The notes below the pieces were generated by a model, which was not told the DNA's origin, ran no database searches, and worked only from the letters and a program-made list of their open reading frames with translations. This document shows, one piece after another, positions 1 through 11,118 of a DNA stretch of 33,048 nt. Both the position numbers and the translations under genes were made by a program. Source of the DNA: Chlamydomonas sphaeroides (taxonomy: Eukaryota > Chlorophyta > Chlorophyceae > Chlamydomonadales > Chlamydomonadaceae); contig BDDC01000462.1 in assembly GCA_001662425.1 (NCBI GenBank), positions 1 through 33,048 of the forward strand, read 5' to 3'. Numbering within the stretch: position 1 is the first letter of the stretch; every line of letters starts with the position of its first letter.

Positions 1-516
1 GGTCGCAGGCGGGTTGGGAGGCGGAACTTACTTTTGCACAGGGGTGAAGAGAGTCGAAATGGGTGATGGGTGGGGAACAGGGGAGCTGCCCTGGTGCGGA
101 AGGTTGCACGAGCTTTGAGCACAGGCCGGGGGATAGGGGGCGCTTCGGGGGGCCCCCGAAGGGTTACGGATGATGGCACGGCCTGTAAGGAAGACACAGG
201 CGCTGGCGTGTGCCAGCTTGCACACCGCTATCCTAGCGTCTGCAATTAGTCCAGTGGCTTGTCGCCGCATGACCGCTGCCACTGCAGAGGGCGCGCCACC
301 GTAACGAGGCGCGCTCTCCAACCGCACTGCTGCTCAATCCAAGTGCAATTAGCAGCAATTTACGCAGCCAACATCTGATGGCTGCCTCATGCGCAGCGTA
401 GCGAGCTTGTGTTTGTCGCGCTGCGGCGAGTGCTGCCCAAATTGCGGCCTCGCGAGCCCTCCTGTAGGGGCCTGATCTTAGGCCCACCCGGTCTGGAGGC
501 TGGACGCGCTGCGGCA
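1..516. other. Upstream region and 5' UTR of the ankyrin gene
   Basis: I see no coding exon here. The plus-strand frame leading into the gene is open from about 409 but contains no ATG before 517. Two upstream ATGs lie at about 378 and 389 in other frames. The first opens only a seven-codon reading frame that stops at TAG, so it would be a short uORF if transcribed. No convincing TATA box or other promoter element is visible. Confidence 0.4.
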
Positions 517-3500
517 ATGGCGTCCGCTGCCGCGACGTCGGCCGCTGCTGCAGCTGCAGCGACGTCGGCCACCAGCAATGAAATCAAGTTCACCATCACG
601 GTGCAATCGACCGTCTCCGGGGAAAAGCGGGCGGTCTCCTACACCGTGTTCAAGCGGTGCGTAGGCATCGCGGTCTTCGCGGTGTCCGGGGGCCTCTGTG
701 GTGGCATTGCATCATGTCGCTACTTGAGGCACCAAGCAATTGCTGCCTGGATGCTCGGTGGACGTGCAGGACGCTTATCTCGCAAGTATTTGACAGCAGC
801 GTCAGCTTCTTCAAGCTGGACCCGGCCGAGGTGGGGATATTGCCCACGCTGAGCTCACTGCAGGCTGCGGGGCACGGCCGGGAGGCGTTTGGCAGCGGTC
901 CGCACGAAATGCCATTGCTGCATGCACGGCGCAGGTGATCCTGGTCGTTAAGAACAAGGTGGCACATGCACACAAGTGCGTGGAAGACTACAGGCTCACG
1001 GACAAGAGCGTTTTGGACCTGATTCACCTCTCCGAGGTGCGCAAAGCATGCCCACGCGGTGCCCCTGCGCGGTCGCCCACCCATCGTGCATTGCGCGTGG
1101 GCCAGGGGCACACTGTATAGCTGCAGCGCATGCTCGGCGGCGCCTGGGGGGCACCGGACACGCGGCATCGGCCCGCCGTCGGCTCCCCGGCCTGGGGGCG
1201 CCTGCCTGGCGTCACGGCCCTGCCGCACTCCCGCCGCGCAGGCCCCGACCATCGACCTCACGCTGAAGGACCAGGCGGGCAATAGCAAAGTCCTCACGGC
1301 GTCCATCTACCACCCGCTGTCGGAGGTTGTCAAGGCATTCTGCAAGCACCTGGGCGAGGAGACGGGATTCTCCGACCTGTACCACGGCGGCATCGCGCTC
1401 GACTTGGACGCCTCGCCCGCCTCCATCGGCCTCAAAACCGGCGAGCAGCTGTTCTGCTACTGCTACAAGGCCGCCTGCAAGGCGCACTGGGTCGCGGCCG
1501 GCCGGCCCGAAAATGCCAAATCCCTGCGCTTCATCAAGTTCTACTTCAGCGACTGGGCCTACGGCTACAAGACCTTTCCCATCTTCCGCCACGACATCAG
1601 CACGCCCATGGAGGTGCTCATCCGCACCTTTTGCGCCTGGCGCGGCCTCGACTACGACCAGACCGGCTTCCTGTACAGCTACACCTACAAGCAGGTGCAG
1701 CAGGGAGACACCGCCACCAACCGCGCGCTCGCGGACGGAGACACCATCCTGGCCTACAGCAGACAGGTACGGCGCCCGGCCCCTGGACTACCGCCCGGCC
1801 CCTCTGTAGAGGCACGGGGCCGCGCCGTTATTGCTGCCGCCGCCGCCGCTGGGCAGGCCCGCCGCCGGTGGCCGGCCTGCGGCCTCTGCAGCCCCCCGTC
1901 CATACGGCTCCTCTCACCTCCGCCCCTGCTACCATCTCAACCTGGTCCTCCACAGGAGCTGCAGGGCAGGCTGTGGGACGCCGTGCTGGCGGGCGACTGC
2001 GGCCAGGTGCGGCCGGAGCCCCGCCGGGGCAGCTGTCCAAATCCCTGCCGCCGACACCAGCCCTCCCACACAGCAACCCGCGTACCTAGCTACCAGCATG
2101 CCGCCAATAGTGCAATGCGGTAGCTCAGTACAGCTCGGTCCAGCTCGGTGCTGCTCAGCACTGCGCACCTCTTAACTCCCCAACACCGCGGCCCGGCCCC
2201 CGCAGGTGTCGGCGCTGCTGGGCAACGGCGCCGAGCTGAGCACCAGCATTGGGCCAGAGGAGTGGGGCAAGCACCCGTTGCACGCCGCCGTGGCCAACGG
2301 GCACGTGGGGCTGGTGCGGCTGCTGCTGGGCAGCGGCGCCCAGGAGGAGGAGGCGGCGGCAGCAGCAGCGGCAGGGGGCGGCGGAGGCGGGGCTGGAGGC
2401 GGCGGAGGCGAGGCGGAGGCGGAGGCGGCGGCTGGCGCAGCGGGCGCCGGTGCCGTGGGCGGCGGCCCCTGCGACGCCAACCAGCTGGACTATGCGAGCG
2501 ACCCGCCGCTGTGGCACGCGGTGGAGAACAACCTGGTGGGTGGGGCGGCTGGCGGCGAGGGATGCGAGGGTGCAGCGTTGCTGGGGGCTGCTTACGAGCT
2601 ACCGTCGCATCGCCGCGCCTAAAAAGCTAACGGCGGGGCGTGGGGTGCAGTGGCGGCTGCTGGTGCCGCTGGGTGCGGTGCTGGCGCACTGCCTGGCGCC
2701 GGTCCCGGGACGAGCAGGCAGCCGTGAGCGCGGCGCGGTTACCGCGGTTGCCGGTTGGCGTGCATGGCGGCTGGCTGACGTGTGCGGACACCCGCCGCCG
2801 GTGTGGCCGCAGGTGGGGCTGGTGGAGCTGCTGCTGGCGGCGGGAGCCACGGCCGCAGACGTGCCTCCCAAGCCGGGGAGGCCCAAGGTGGGAGGGCCCG
2901 GCAGGGCTGGTGGGGGACAGGGCGGGGCTGGGCCAGGGCCTGCGTGGGTTGGCAGGGGCAGGGGCAGGGCCAGGCGGCTTGGGCGGATGTGGGCTCGAGG
3001 CGACGTGCATACGAATGGGGCGCCGGCGATCAGGGGGCCCATCACACGTGCCGGCATCGAGCAGCGTGGAGCCAGCAGGAGCGCCCGGGGCAGCAGCCGC
3101 CTGGTGCGGGCCCTGGCGTCGGTTGGCATGGTCGGAGCGGCCCAGCTGCCAGCACCTGCGCCACTGCAGCAGGGAGCAGTCGTGCCGGGGCGCCGGCCCG
3201 GTGCCACGCTTCCTGAACATCTGAGCTGCAGCCGGCGGCGAGTGAGCGGCTGGAGAGCAGCGGCGAGGCGGCGGCCGCCAGCGGCGACGCTGCTCATAGC
3301 TAGCGGGACGGGAGCCGGAGCCAGTAGCCCGGTAACAGGCAGCGAGCCGGCAGCGCTGCACCCGGGTGGCCGGCCGCGGGCGTGCCGCGTGCGGGGCGGC
3401 TAGCCAGCAGCCCGCGACTGGCTGGGGCCCGGATGGGTCGGAGGCAGCGGCAGGACTGAGCGCCTGGGGCCTGAGTACGCGGGCGAGCTGCAGCCGCAAC

Positions 3501-6500
3501 ACCCAAGGCGAGGGTGCTGCCCGCGATCCTCCGGCGGCTCGGGCGCAGCTGCCAGCACCGCCGCCGGCCGCACCTAGGGCCGCACCTAGGGCCGCACCTT
3601 GGGCCGCACCTAGGGCCGCACCTAGGGCCGCACCTAGGGCCGCACCTAGGGCCGCACCTAGGGCCGCACCTAGGGCCGCGGGCACTGCCCACGCGCCCGG
3701 CTGAGCGGAAGCCGTCGCGCAGGCTGCGGCAGCGGTGGCGCAGCTTCTGCGCCTCGGTCACGGCCGGCAGCGCGTGTGCTGCTGCTGTTGGATCGGAGGC
3801 TCTCGCTGCGGCCCCCATGGTGGCGCCCGCGCGACATTGACGGTCGTCGCCTCTCGCGCTGCTGCCGGCTTCGCTCGGATGGGGCCCAGAGGTGCTGAGC
3901 GCACTCGCCGCAGCTGCCATGCCACTCGCCCCGAGCGGCGGCGCCGGCTGCGGGTTGGCTAGCGGTTCGCTGCGGTTCGCTGCCCGGGGCTGGCGCAGGC
4001 TGCGGCAGCTGCGGCGACTGCGGCTGCGCCTCGGCCGCAGCCGGCAGGGGTGCGACAGCGACAGCGGCACTCGCAGTGCGGTACGGTGCATCCTGCCTTT
4101 TCGCTGCTCTGGCTGGCGCCGCGCCACAGCGGCCGCGAGCAGCCGCGGTTGGCGCCGAGCCAGGGCCCAAGGCGCTTTCAGTGGCGGCTGCGGCTGCGGC
4201 GGTGCCCGGACAGCACTGGCGCAGCAGCTGCGGGCGCCTGGCCGGCGTCGCCCCGGCGAGGCTGCCTGCAGCCGAGCCATGCCCTGGAAGCGTCCGCTGA
4301 GGCCGCGCAGCAGGCGGCGGCGGTGCAGCAGCGCGGCGCTGGCGCAGTGGGCGTGTGTGCGGCTCAGGGGCGGCAGCGGTGCTGGACCACAGCGGCTGCC
4401 TTGCCCGGGGCGAGGCCGGGTGCCTGCAGCGGGGCCCCCGGCAGGGAGGCGCCCGAGGGCCCGAGGCTGGCGCTGGCCGAGCGGCAGCAGGCCGCTGCGG
4501 GCTGCGCTGTTAGGGGGCTTGTTGGGCCGTGCTATGGGCATGGGAACGGCGGCCGCTGCGGCAGCGGCTGTGGCACTGCGGCGAGGGCCGGCGCGGCGGC
4601 GCCGGCTGCTTGACCGGCGCGCGCAGCGCGGGGCAGTTCAGGGCCAGGCAGGGCGCGGTCGTGCTGGGTCGCAGCCCCGTGGGGGCCCTGGAGCCGAGAC
4701 CCATTGCGTTCCTGGCTCAGCTCCCACCTTGCCCTCGCCTGCACCCACTGCCCCCTTCCCCGCCCTGCGCTGCCCCCAGGCGGTGACCACCTACTGCGCC
4801 TGCCCCCACGCAGCCCGCAAGGGCCACGCGGACACGCTGCGCGCGCTGCTGGGTGGGTGGTGCTGGAGGCGCCCGGCCTGGGCTGCTGCAGAGGGCGGGC
4901 AGGCAGCAGCCGACGGCTGGGCAGCAGCAGCAGAAGCCGAAGGGAGGCTGGGGCGGAGGCACTCGTCGGGACACGGCAGGCGGCCTTCTTCGTGACCGGC
5001 GGCCCTGCGCCCCTCTCCCATTCCCGTCCCTGCAGCCGCCGGCGCCAACCCCTGGCTGCCCGACGGCGACGGCTACTGCGCCTACGACTATGCGCTGGAC
5101 CACGCCAAGCCGCCGGGCTTGGTGGCGGCGCTGCTGGAAGGCGACCCGCGGTTCGGGGAGGTGCAGCGGGGGTACCAGGTGCGGGCCTGGGCTGGGCTGG
5201 GAGGGGCCGGGGGGTTGGGGCGGGGCGGGGCGGGGCTGGTTGTGCACTTGTGGTGGCAGAGGGCGGTTGATTGACTGTGTGATCTGGGGACTCGTCGGGA
5301 CGCTGAGACTCGAGTGGGACGCCGATTGGAGCCTGGTGCGCCGCTGCCTCCCGTGTTGCACCCGGTGAGCGCCGACACGAACCCTGGCCTCCTGCCCCGC
5401 GCTTCCCCCTTGCTCCCCGCGTCCCCCCAGGCCGCCTACGGCCGCATGTGCCAGCTGCTCAAGCGCACGCAACGCTACCCGGGCCTGGGCTGCCCCTGCC
5501 GCAGCTGCGCCAACGTGCTGGAGATACGCGGACCCGAGTCGGACGCCAGCAGGGCGCTGCGGGAGCAGGTGGGCCCTGGGGGGCCCGGGGCGGTAGAGGA
5601 CATGGCTGTGGCTGTGGCTGTGGCTGTGCGTGCAATCGTCCACGCACTCACACACGGTCCGGGTATGGGGTACAGGCGCAAGCATGCAGCGCGTGGGCTG
5701 TCTGCGTCCCTCTGCTGCAACACGCGTGTGTCTGAGCCCCCCGGCCGCCGCCGCCGCTGCTTCTGCCGCCGCCGCCGCTGTGCTGCGCAGGTGGGCTGCG
5801 TGGCGCTGGTGCGGGCGGTGCAGGCGGGCGGCCCCCACTGCTTGGCGGTGTGCGAGCTGCTGCTGCGGCACGGGGCGGTGCTGGACGGGCAGGTGAGCGG
5901 GCCGGGGGCGAGGGGGCGGGGGAAGAGGTGTGGGCGAGCGTCCGTGTTTTGGGAGAGGGCGGGGCGGGGCGAGCCGGCAGCTGCGGAACGGGGTGATCTT
6001 GCTCGGGCAGGGCACGGAGAGCGGGGCGGGGTACACGTTGTGGGAGGGCAAGGGGCGAACGAGGGAGCCTGGGGGTCGGGCAGAGAGGTCAGGTCAGGGC
6101 CGGAAAAGAAGCGGGGAGGAACGGGGGCAGGGGCGGCGCTGTGTGGCAGGGGAACAGGCGCGGAGGAGCGCTGCCGGCGTGTAGCCAGTGCCCGCCACTT
6201 CGCCGCACCGCCTCTTGTGCGGCACCCGACCCAACTCCCCAACTCCACCCCTACCCTCCCCACGCCAGGACTACGACGGCCGCACGGCGCTGCACCAGGC
6301 CATCCGCTACAACCGGCAGGCGGAGGCGGCCTGGCTGGTTTCCAAGGGCGCACACCTGGACGTGCCGGACTTCGAGGGGCTGCTGCCGCTTCACCAGGTG
6401 GGGTGCGGGGGAGGCGCAGGGAAGGGAAGCGAGAGACATCATGGCAATGTGTGGTGTGTTTTGGGGTTGGTCGGGAAGGCTGTACTGGCTGCCTCTCCTC

Positions 6501-9500
6501 GCTTTTGCTGCAGCTCTGGCTGACGCTCCCGCTCGTGCCGCTTGTCGGGCCCGCCTGCCTGCAGGCGGGCTGCTCGGGCTTCCTGGAGGTGACGCGGCTG
6601 CTGGTGGCTGCGGGGGCGCCGCTCAACCTGCACACCATCAAGTACGTCAGCCAGGAGGCGCTGGAGGCGGCGGCGCGAAAGCAGGTGCGCAGCGGGAAGG
6701 GGGCAGGGCGGGGCAGGGGAGGCAGGCGTGGGGTGCAGGGAGGATGACCGGCAAGTGGCAGGCGCGTGTGCGCCACGGCGCTCGCGGGAGCGTGGCGCTG
6801 ACCGCACCGCTCCCCTGCTGCCGTGTGGCACCGTCGCTTCACTTGGCTTGCAGGCCGAGGCCAGCGGAGGGCTGTCTGGCGGCCTGGGCGGCGGCGGCGG
6901 CAAGAAGCCCACCGCCAAGCGCAAGGCGGCGCTGGACGTGAGCGGGCTGACCACCATCGGCGGCAACTCGCCCCTGGCGCTGGCGATACGGCACGGGCAC
7001 GGGCCCATTGTCGAGTACCTGCTGTCGCAGGTGGGGCGAGGCGAGGGGCTGGGGCCGGGTTTGTGCCGTGCGTGGCGGGCTGCGCATCATGGGCGCGGCA
7101 GCGTCTGTACAGAATGTGGCACGGTTGCGCAACTGGCACCTGTCGACCTGGCTTGCCTCGGCACGGCCCCTCCTCCCATTCCCCGTCCCTCTCTCGCGCG
7201 CGATCCTCTACACCCCAGAACGCCATTTTTGACCTTAAGAATGCGGCCGACAGCTCGGCCTTCCACGCCGCGCTGGACAAGGGCAGCGCCGCCATCGCGG
7301 GGTTGCTGCTGCAGCACATCAACAGGTGCGACGCGGCTGATGGTTGGCGGTTAGGTGACGGCGGTTGAGGGTGGTTGTAAGGGGTGTGCGTGTGCGACGT
7401 GGGCGTTCTTGGAACCCGCGTGGCCGTGTTCCACACATCCTGGGACCTCGGGCCCGACTGCAGTTGCAGTGTAGCAGTAGCAGTTCCTATGTGATGCGTG
7501 GCTTGCCCTCGCAGGAAGCCCACGGTTGGGGCAGCGGCGGCGGCGGCGAGCGGCACGACGGTGGCGGCGGCGGCGAGCGGCGGCGGCGGCCGCAGCCCGG
7601 CGGGCAAGGCGCTGACCTCGGGCAAGGAAAAGGAAAAGGAAAAGGAGCGGAAAGCGGAAAAGGAAAAGGGGTCGAAGAAGGACCCGGCGGCGGCGGGCAA
7701 GGGGGATCGCGACCGGGACCGCGACCGGGAGCGGGAGCCGGCAGCCGTTGCGGCGGCGGCGGGTGAGGCCGGCGGCGTCGAAGGTGCTGCGGCGCCGGAG
7801 CCCGAGGTGGCTGTGGATGCTGGCGCGGGGCTGCGGGCCATGGTCAACCGGGAGCGGGAGTTGCTCCGGCAGCAAAAGGGGCTCAGCAGCGGCAGCGGCG
7901 TGACCCCCGCTGCGACGACGGCAGGGCCGGGGCCGCCAACGGAGCCCAAGCCGCCGCTGTCGCTCTTCGCGCGCAACGGCAGCACGCCCGCGCCGCGGCC
8001 GCCGGCGCCGGCAGCCGCACCGGCGCTTGATCCCCGCTGCAGCGGCGGCTCCGCCGCCGCCGCGAGCGCTGCGGGCAGCGGCAGCTGCGGCAGCTCTAGC
8101 AGTGGCAGCAGCGCCGCGAGCGACGCCGCAAGCGCGCCGCCGTCGGCCAGCTCCACCGCCAGCTCTGCGGCAGCCACGCCGCCGGCGTCAGCGACGGCGT
8201 CGCCAAAGGTCCTGACGGACGAGGAAGGCGCAGCGCCGACGGCGCCGCCGCCGCCGGCCCCAGCGCCGGCGCCAGCGCCAGCGCCATCGGCGCCGCCAGC
8301 GGTGTCCCAGGTGCCGACGGCCGCGCCGCCAACGTCAGCAGGTCAACGCAAGCCGGAGCCATCGGCAGCGGCCCCGGCCAGTGACGGCGCCGCCGCCGGC
8401 TCAAGCCAGGCGACGGCGCTACCGGCCAAGGCCAACGGGCCCGTGCCGTCGCCTGGAACCGCCGCCACCGCCGCCAAGGCGGCGGACACGGCGCCGGCAG
8501 CGACGCCGGCCCCTGCCTCGTCTGCCGCTGCCGCGGCTGCAGCCAAAGCGCGCGAGGTGGCCAAGCCGACGGCCAAGCCAGCGACGCCGGCGCCAGCGGC
8601 GGCGGCGCCTTCGGCTGCGCAGGCGGCCGGCAAGGCGGTGGCCAAGCCGACGGCGGCCGACGCCGCAACGGCGGCCGCCAAGCCGGCGCCGCCACCACCG
8701 CCAGCCGCCAGCCCCATCAAGATTAAGTTTCGAGCGAAGCCGGTAGACACGCCATCGCTGCCGGCCACTCCGGCGCTCCCCCAGCCAGCGCCTGAGCCGC
8801 CGGCCGCCGCCGCCGCAACCGCCACGGGCACTGGGGCCGGCGCGCCGGCGGAGGCCCTGGCTTCGTCCTTGGTGGGGCCGGCTGTGACCCACAAGACGCG
8901 GCGGGGCAAGGTGGTTGCTGCGCCGGCGCCGGCGCCAGCCAGCAAGGGCCCCGGCCGGAGTCCGGCGGGCGGGGAAGCGCCGGCCGCGCAGCCGCTGCCG
9001 CAGGGGCAGGCGGCAGCCGATGCGGCGCCTCCGCCTCCGCCGGCTCCCTCACACTCTCCGGCGTACCTGACAGTTCCCGCGAGCATGCTGGCGGGGCCTG
9101 GGGCTGGCCGGCCGCACGCTGCCGCTGGCGCTGGGCAGCGGCTGCCGCAGCACCAGTCGACGGCGCCGCCGCCGCAGCGTCAGCCGCTGCACGATGCGCC
9201 GGCGCCGCCGGGGCATCACGCCCGGCAGCTGCAGCAGCCGGCGGCGCCGCCGCCGCCACCGCCAGGGTACGGTCCCAGCCAGCTCAGCTCCCACGGCTTT
9301 GCGCCGCCGGACCAGGCGCCGCTGGCGTACGGCGGCCCGCTGCCGCCGGCGCCGCCGCCGGCGCAGCCTAGCCTGCCGGCCGGCGCGCCGCCGCCGCCGC
9401 CGCCGGGCTTCGGCCCACGGCAGCCGGCGCTGCCGCCGGTGCTGCCGGGCGTGCTCGGGGGGCCGCAGCAACAGCAGCCGTCGCTGGCCGCTGAGGCGGC

Positions 9501-11118
9501 AGCCATGTCGGAGATGGACCGACACCTGGAGTCGTCGCTCGAGTCCATGGTTTTGTCGGTGGTGGGCCACGGGATGGAGGAGCGGGTGGACGCTGCGTCG
9601 CTGTCGGATCCGCTGATGTTGCGCCACCCCAGCGCCGCCGACGCCAGCTGGCAGCCCGACCTGGCAGCGGCCGGCGGCGGCGGCGGCGGCATGGGCTTGG
9701 CGGGAGCGCCGCTGGCAACGCCGCCGGGCGACGCGACGGCGGCGGTGACCCTGGCGATGGCGCGCGCGGCTTCCGGCGACGGATTGGCGTTGGGGGCGCT
9801 GCTGGATCGGGCCGGGTCGCTGGCGGCGGCGCCGCCGCTAGGGCCCGGACTGGGCGGCGACGGCAGCGGCGGCGGTGGGCTGGACGGCTCCCTAGGAGCC
9901 CTCGGCGGCGGTGTCCTCAGCCGCAACGCGTCCCACCATGCGCTGAACCGTTTTGACTCGGGGCCGCTGGGCGGTGGCGGCATTGATGGCAGCGGCGCCT
10001 TCGGCGCCGCCGGCTTCGCCGTCGGCCGCCCTGGCGGACTCGCCCTGTTCGAGAAGCTGTGGTCCGACGGCGGCACGACCGCCGCCGTCGACGGCGGCGC
10101 CGCCGGCGTGCCCGCGGACTGGCGCTCCGCCGCCGGCGCCGCTACTGGCGGCGCCGCCGGCCCCGGCTCCTGGGCTGCGCTGGCGGAGGCGCAGCACCTG
10201 CAGATGCAGCACGCCATGGGAGCCTTCGCCGGTGGCGGCCTGACGGCGCCGCCGGCCCCCGTCGAGGCTCCGCCGCCGCCGCCGCCACTGCCGCCGGCAG
10301 AGCTCGAGCCGCTGCCGGAGTTCCCCGCCTCCCTGTTCGATGACGACGACGTCCACGTGCCCAGCGGCGCCGCCGCCGCGGCCAGCGGCCGCGGCGCCGC
10401 TGGCGCGCCGCCGTCGGGCCTGACCCGCGGCGCCAGCTCGGGGCTTGGCCCTCCGCCGGGCCAACACGGCTCCATGGCCGGCCGGCGCTCCGGCAGCGGC
10501 GCCACGGCGGCCGGCTACGGCGCTGATGCGCAGCCGCCGCCGCCGCCGCCAAGCGGCCCGGCGGGCCGCCACCTCGGCCCCGGCTTTGGCAGCGCCGCCG
10601 GCGGCGCCATGGGCTCGCTGCCGCAACACCCACAGGCGCCGTACGGCCATGCGTCGGGGCCCTTGTATCCCCACCACGCCCCCAGCGGCGCCGTCGGCGG
10701 CTTTGGTGGCGGCCACGGCAGCTACTCCGCTGGCGGCGGCGGCGGCCCGGCGGCGAGCTACGGGGACTGGTTTGGCCCTGGCGGCGCCGCCGGGCCCGGC
10801 AACCCGTACGCCGGTTACCGTAGCGGCCCACCGAATGGCCCCATTCCGGGCTCGGCCGGCGGCGGGCTGTACGTCGGCGGTGCCGCCGCCGCCGCCGCCG
10901 GCGGCCTCGGTCCGCGCGTGGGCTCGGGCCCGCCGGCGGCGGCAGGCGGCGGCGCATCGCAGGGGTCCGCCTGGTTCTCAGGGTCTGGCGGCAAGGGCCT
11001 GCGCGGCGGCGGCGCGGCAGGCGGCGCCGCCGCGGAGGGCGGTGCGGGCGGCGGCGGCGGGGGCGGGGGCTCGCGACACGGGCATGGGCACGGCCGCAGC
11101 CACAAGGGCCGCCGGTAA
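517..11118 (+). CDS. Multi-domain protein: three ubiquitin/SUMO-like domains, ankyrin repeats, long disordered tail
   Basis: This is probably a scaffold or adaptor; no catalytic domain is visible. Exons: 517-656, 770-830, 935-1036, 1242-1766, 1956-2006, 2206-2535, 2813-2887, 4780-4852, 5036-5178, 5431-5568, 5791-5892, 6269-6397, 6565-6684, 6854-7030, 7219-7325, 7515-11118. All junctions are GT-AG and all phases agree, giving 1958 aa and a TAA stop. Residues 1-21 are Ala-rich. Residues 22-100 form a ubiquitin-like fold (VEDYRLTDKSVLDLIHL). Residues 105-177 and 195-276 are SUMO/Rad60-like. Residues 281-757 hold about 9-10 ankyrin repeats (HPLHAAVANGHVGLVRLLL, RTALHQAIRYN, PLALAIRHGHGPIVEYLL). 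Residues 759-1958 are low complexity. No diglycine follows any beta-grasp domain, so these are likely binding modules rather than cleaved modifiers. ATG 517 lies in a good context (GGCAATGGCG) and is the first in frame. Exon 13 could instead begin at 6514, adding 17 residues. The gene structure is well supported; the biological role is unknown. Confidence 0.82.
935..1766 (+). other. Exons 3-4: end of ubiquitin-like domain 1 and both SUMO-like domains
   Basis: Exon 3 (935-1036) supplies the last strands of domain 1; the segment KCVEDYRLTDKSVLDLI is close to the standard ubiquitin-fold ending (T-L-x-D-Y-x-I-x-D-G-S-x-L-x-L). Exon 4 (1242-1766, 175 codons) encodes domain 2 (IDLTLKDQAG, HPLSEVVKAFCKHLG, GIALDLDASPASIGLKTGE) and domain 3 (FIKFYFSDW, TPMEVLIRTFCAWRGL, ALADGDTILAY). 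Domains 2 and 3 follow the SUMO/Rad60-SLD pattern: a TP-L helix start followed by an aromatic-Cys, then a final D-G-D-x-I strand. The linker between them is about 17 residues. Assignment rests on motif reading, not on an alignment search. Confidence 0.7.
2888..4779 (+). other. Very long intron 7 of the ankyrin gene
   Basis: This intron is about 1.9 kb, while the other introns of the gene are about 70-380 nt. It starts GTGGGAGG after the exon ending PGRPK and ends CCCCCAG before AVTTYCACPHAARKGHADTLRALL; the codon phase is preserved. It contains a 12-bp minisatellite at 3567-3674 and long G/C-rich stretches open in several frames. None of these resembles a protein domain or adds a missing piece of an ankyrin repeat, so I leave it non-coding. 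Confidence 0.7.
3567..3674 (+). repeat. 12-bp minisatellite, nine copies
   Basis: Nine head-to-tail copies of GCCGCACCTAGG. The third copy carries T for A (CCTTGG); the rest are identical over 108 bp. It lies inside intron 7 of the ankyrin gene. Because 12 is a multiple of three, all frames through it stay open and would read as short repeats such as AAPR, but no splice sites tie it to the gene. Confidence 0.95.
5602..5628 (+). repeat. Short hexanucleotide repeat in intron 10
   Basis: About four copies of GGCTGT in the intron between ankyrin-gene exons 10 and 11. It is a simple repeat of no evident function. A CCGCCG-rich pyrimidine tract follows just before the acceptor at 5790. Confidence 0.85.
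5893..6268 (+). other. Intron 11 of the ankyrin gene
   Basis: A 376-nt purine-rich (G/A) intron beginning GTGAGCGG and ending CCACGCCAG. It separates two ankyrin-repeat exons (ending LLLRHGAVLDGQ and starting DYDGRTALHQAI). I see no gene or ordered repeat in it. Confidence 0.75.
7515..11118 (+). other. Giant last exon encoding the disordered tail of the ankyrin protein
   Basis: The exon encodes residues 758-1958. Near its start are basic/acidic runs (KEKEKEKERK at about 7621-7680, RDRDRDRERE at about 7708-7740). A long Ala/Pro region follows. The motif PIKIKFRAKP lies at about 8713-8742. A less repetitive island is encoded at about 9505-9660 (residues 1422-1473, including HLESSLESMVLSVVGHGMEE). 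The Gly/Ala/Pro-rich end finishes in a His-Gly basic tail (HGHGHGRSHKGRR). There are no membrane segments or catalytic motifs. The exon stays open in one frame for 3.6 kb, supporting it as real coding sequence, though GC-rich DNA also leaves other frames open. Confidence 0.75.

Noticed and set aside
3567..3674. CRISPR-like array
   Set aside because: The 12-bp units are contiguous without spacers, so it is a minisatellite in a eukaryotic intron.
5475..8177. A 900-codon open frame on the minus strand
   Set aside because: It lies antisense to well-supported ankyrin exons and introns, has no domain, and results from high GC leaving few stop codons.
9216..10505. A 429-codon minus-strand frame opposite the ankyrin tail
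   Set aside because: Antisense shadow of a GC-rich low-complexity exon; no independent evidence.
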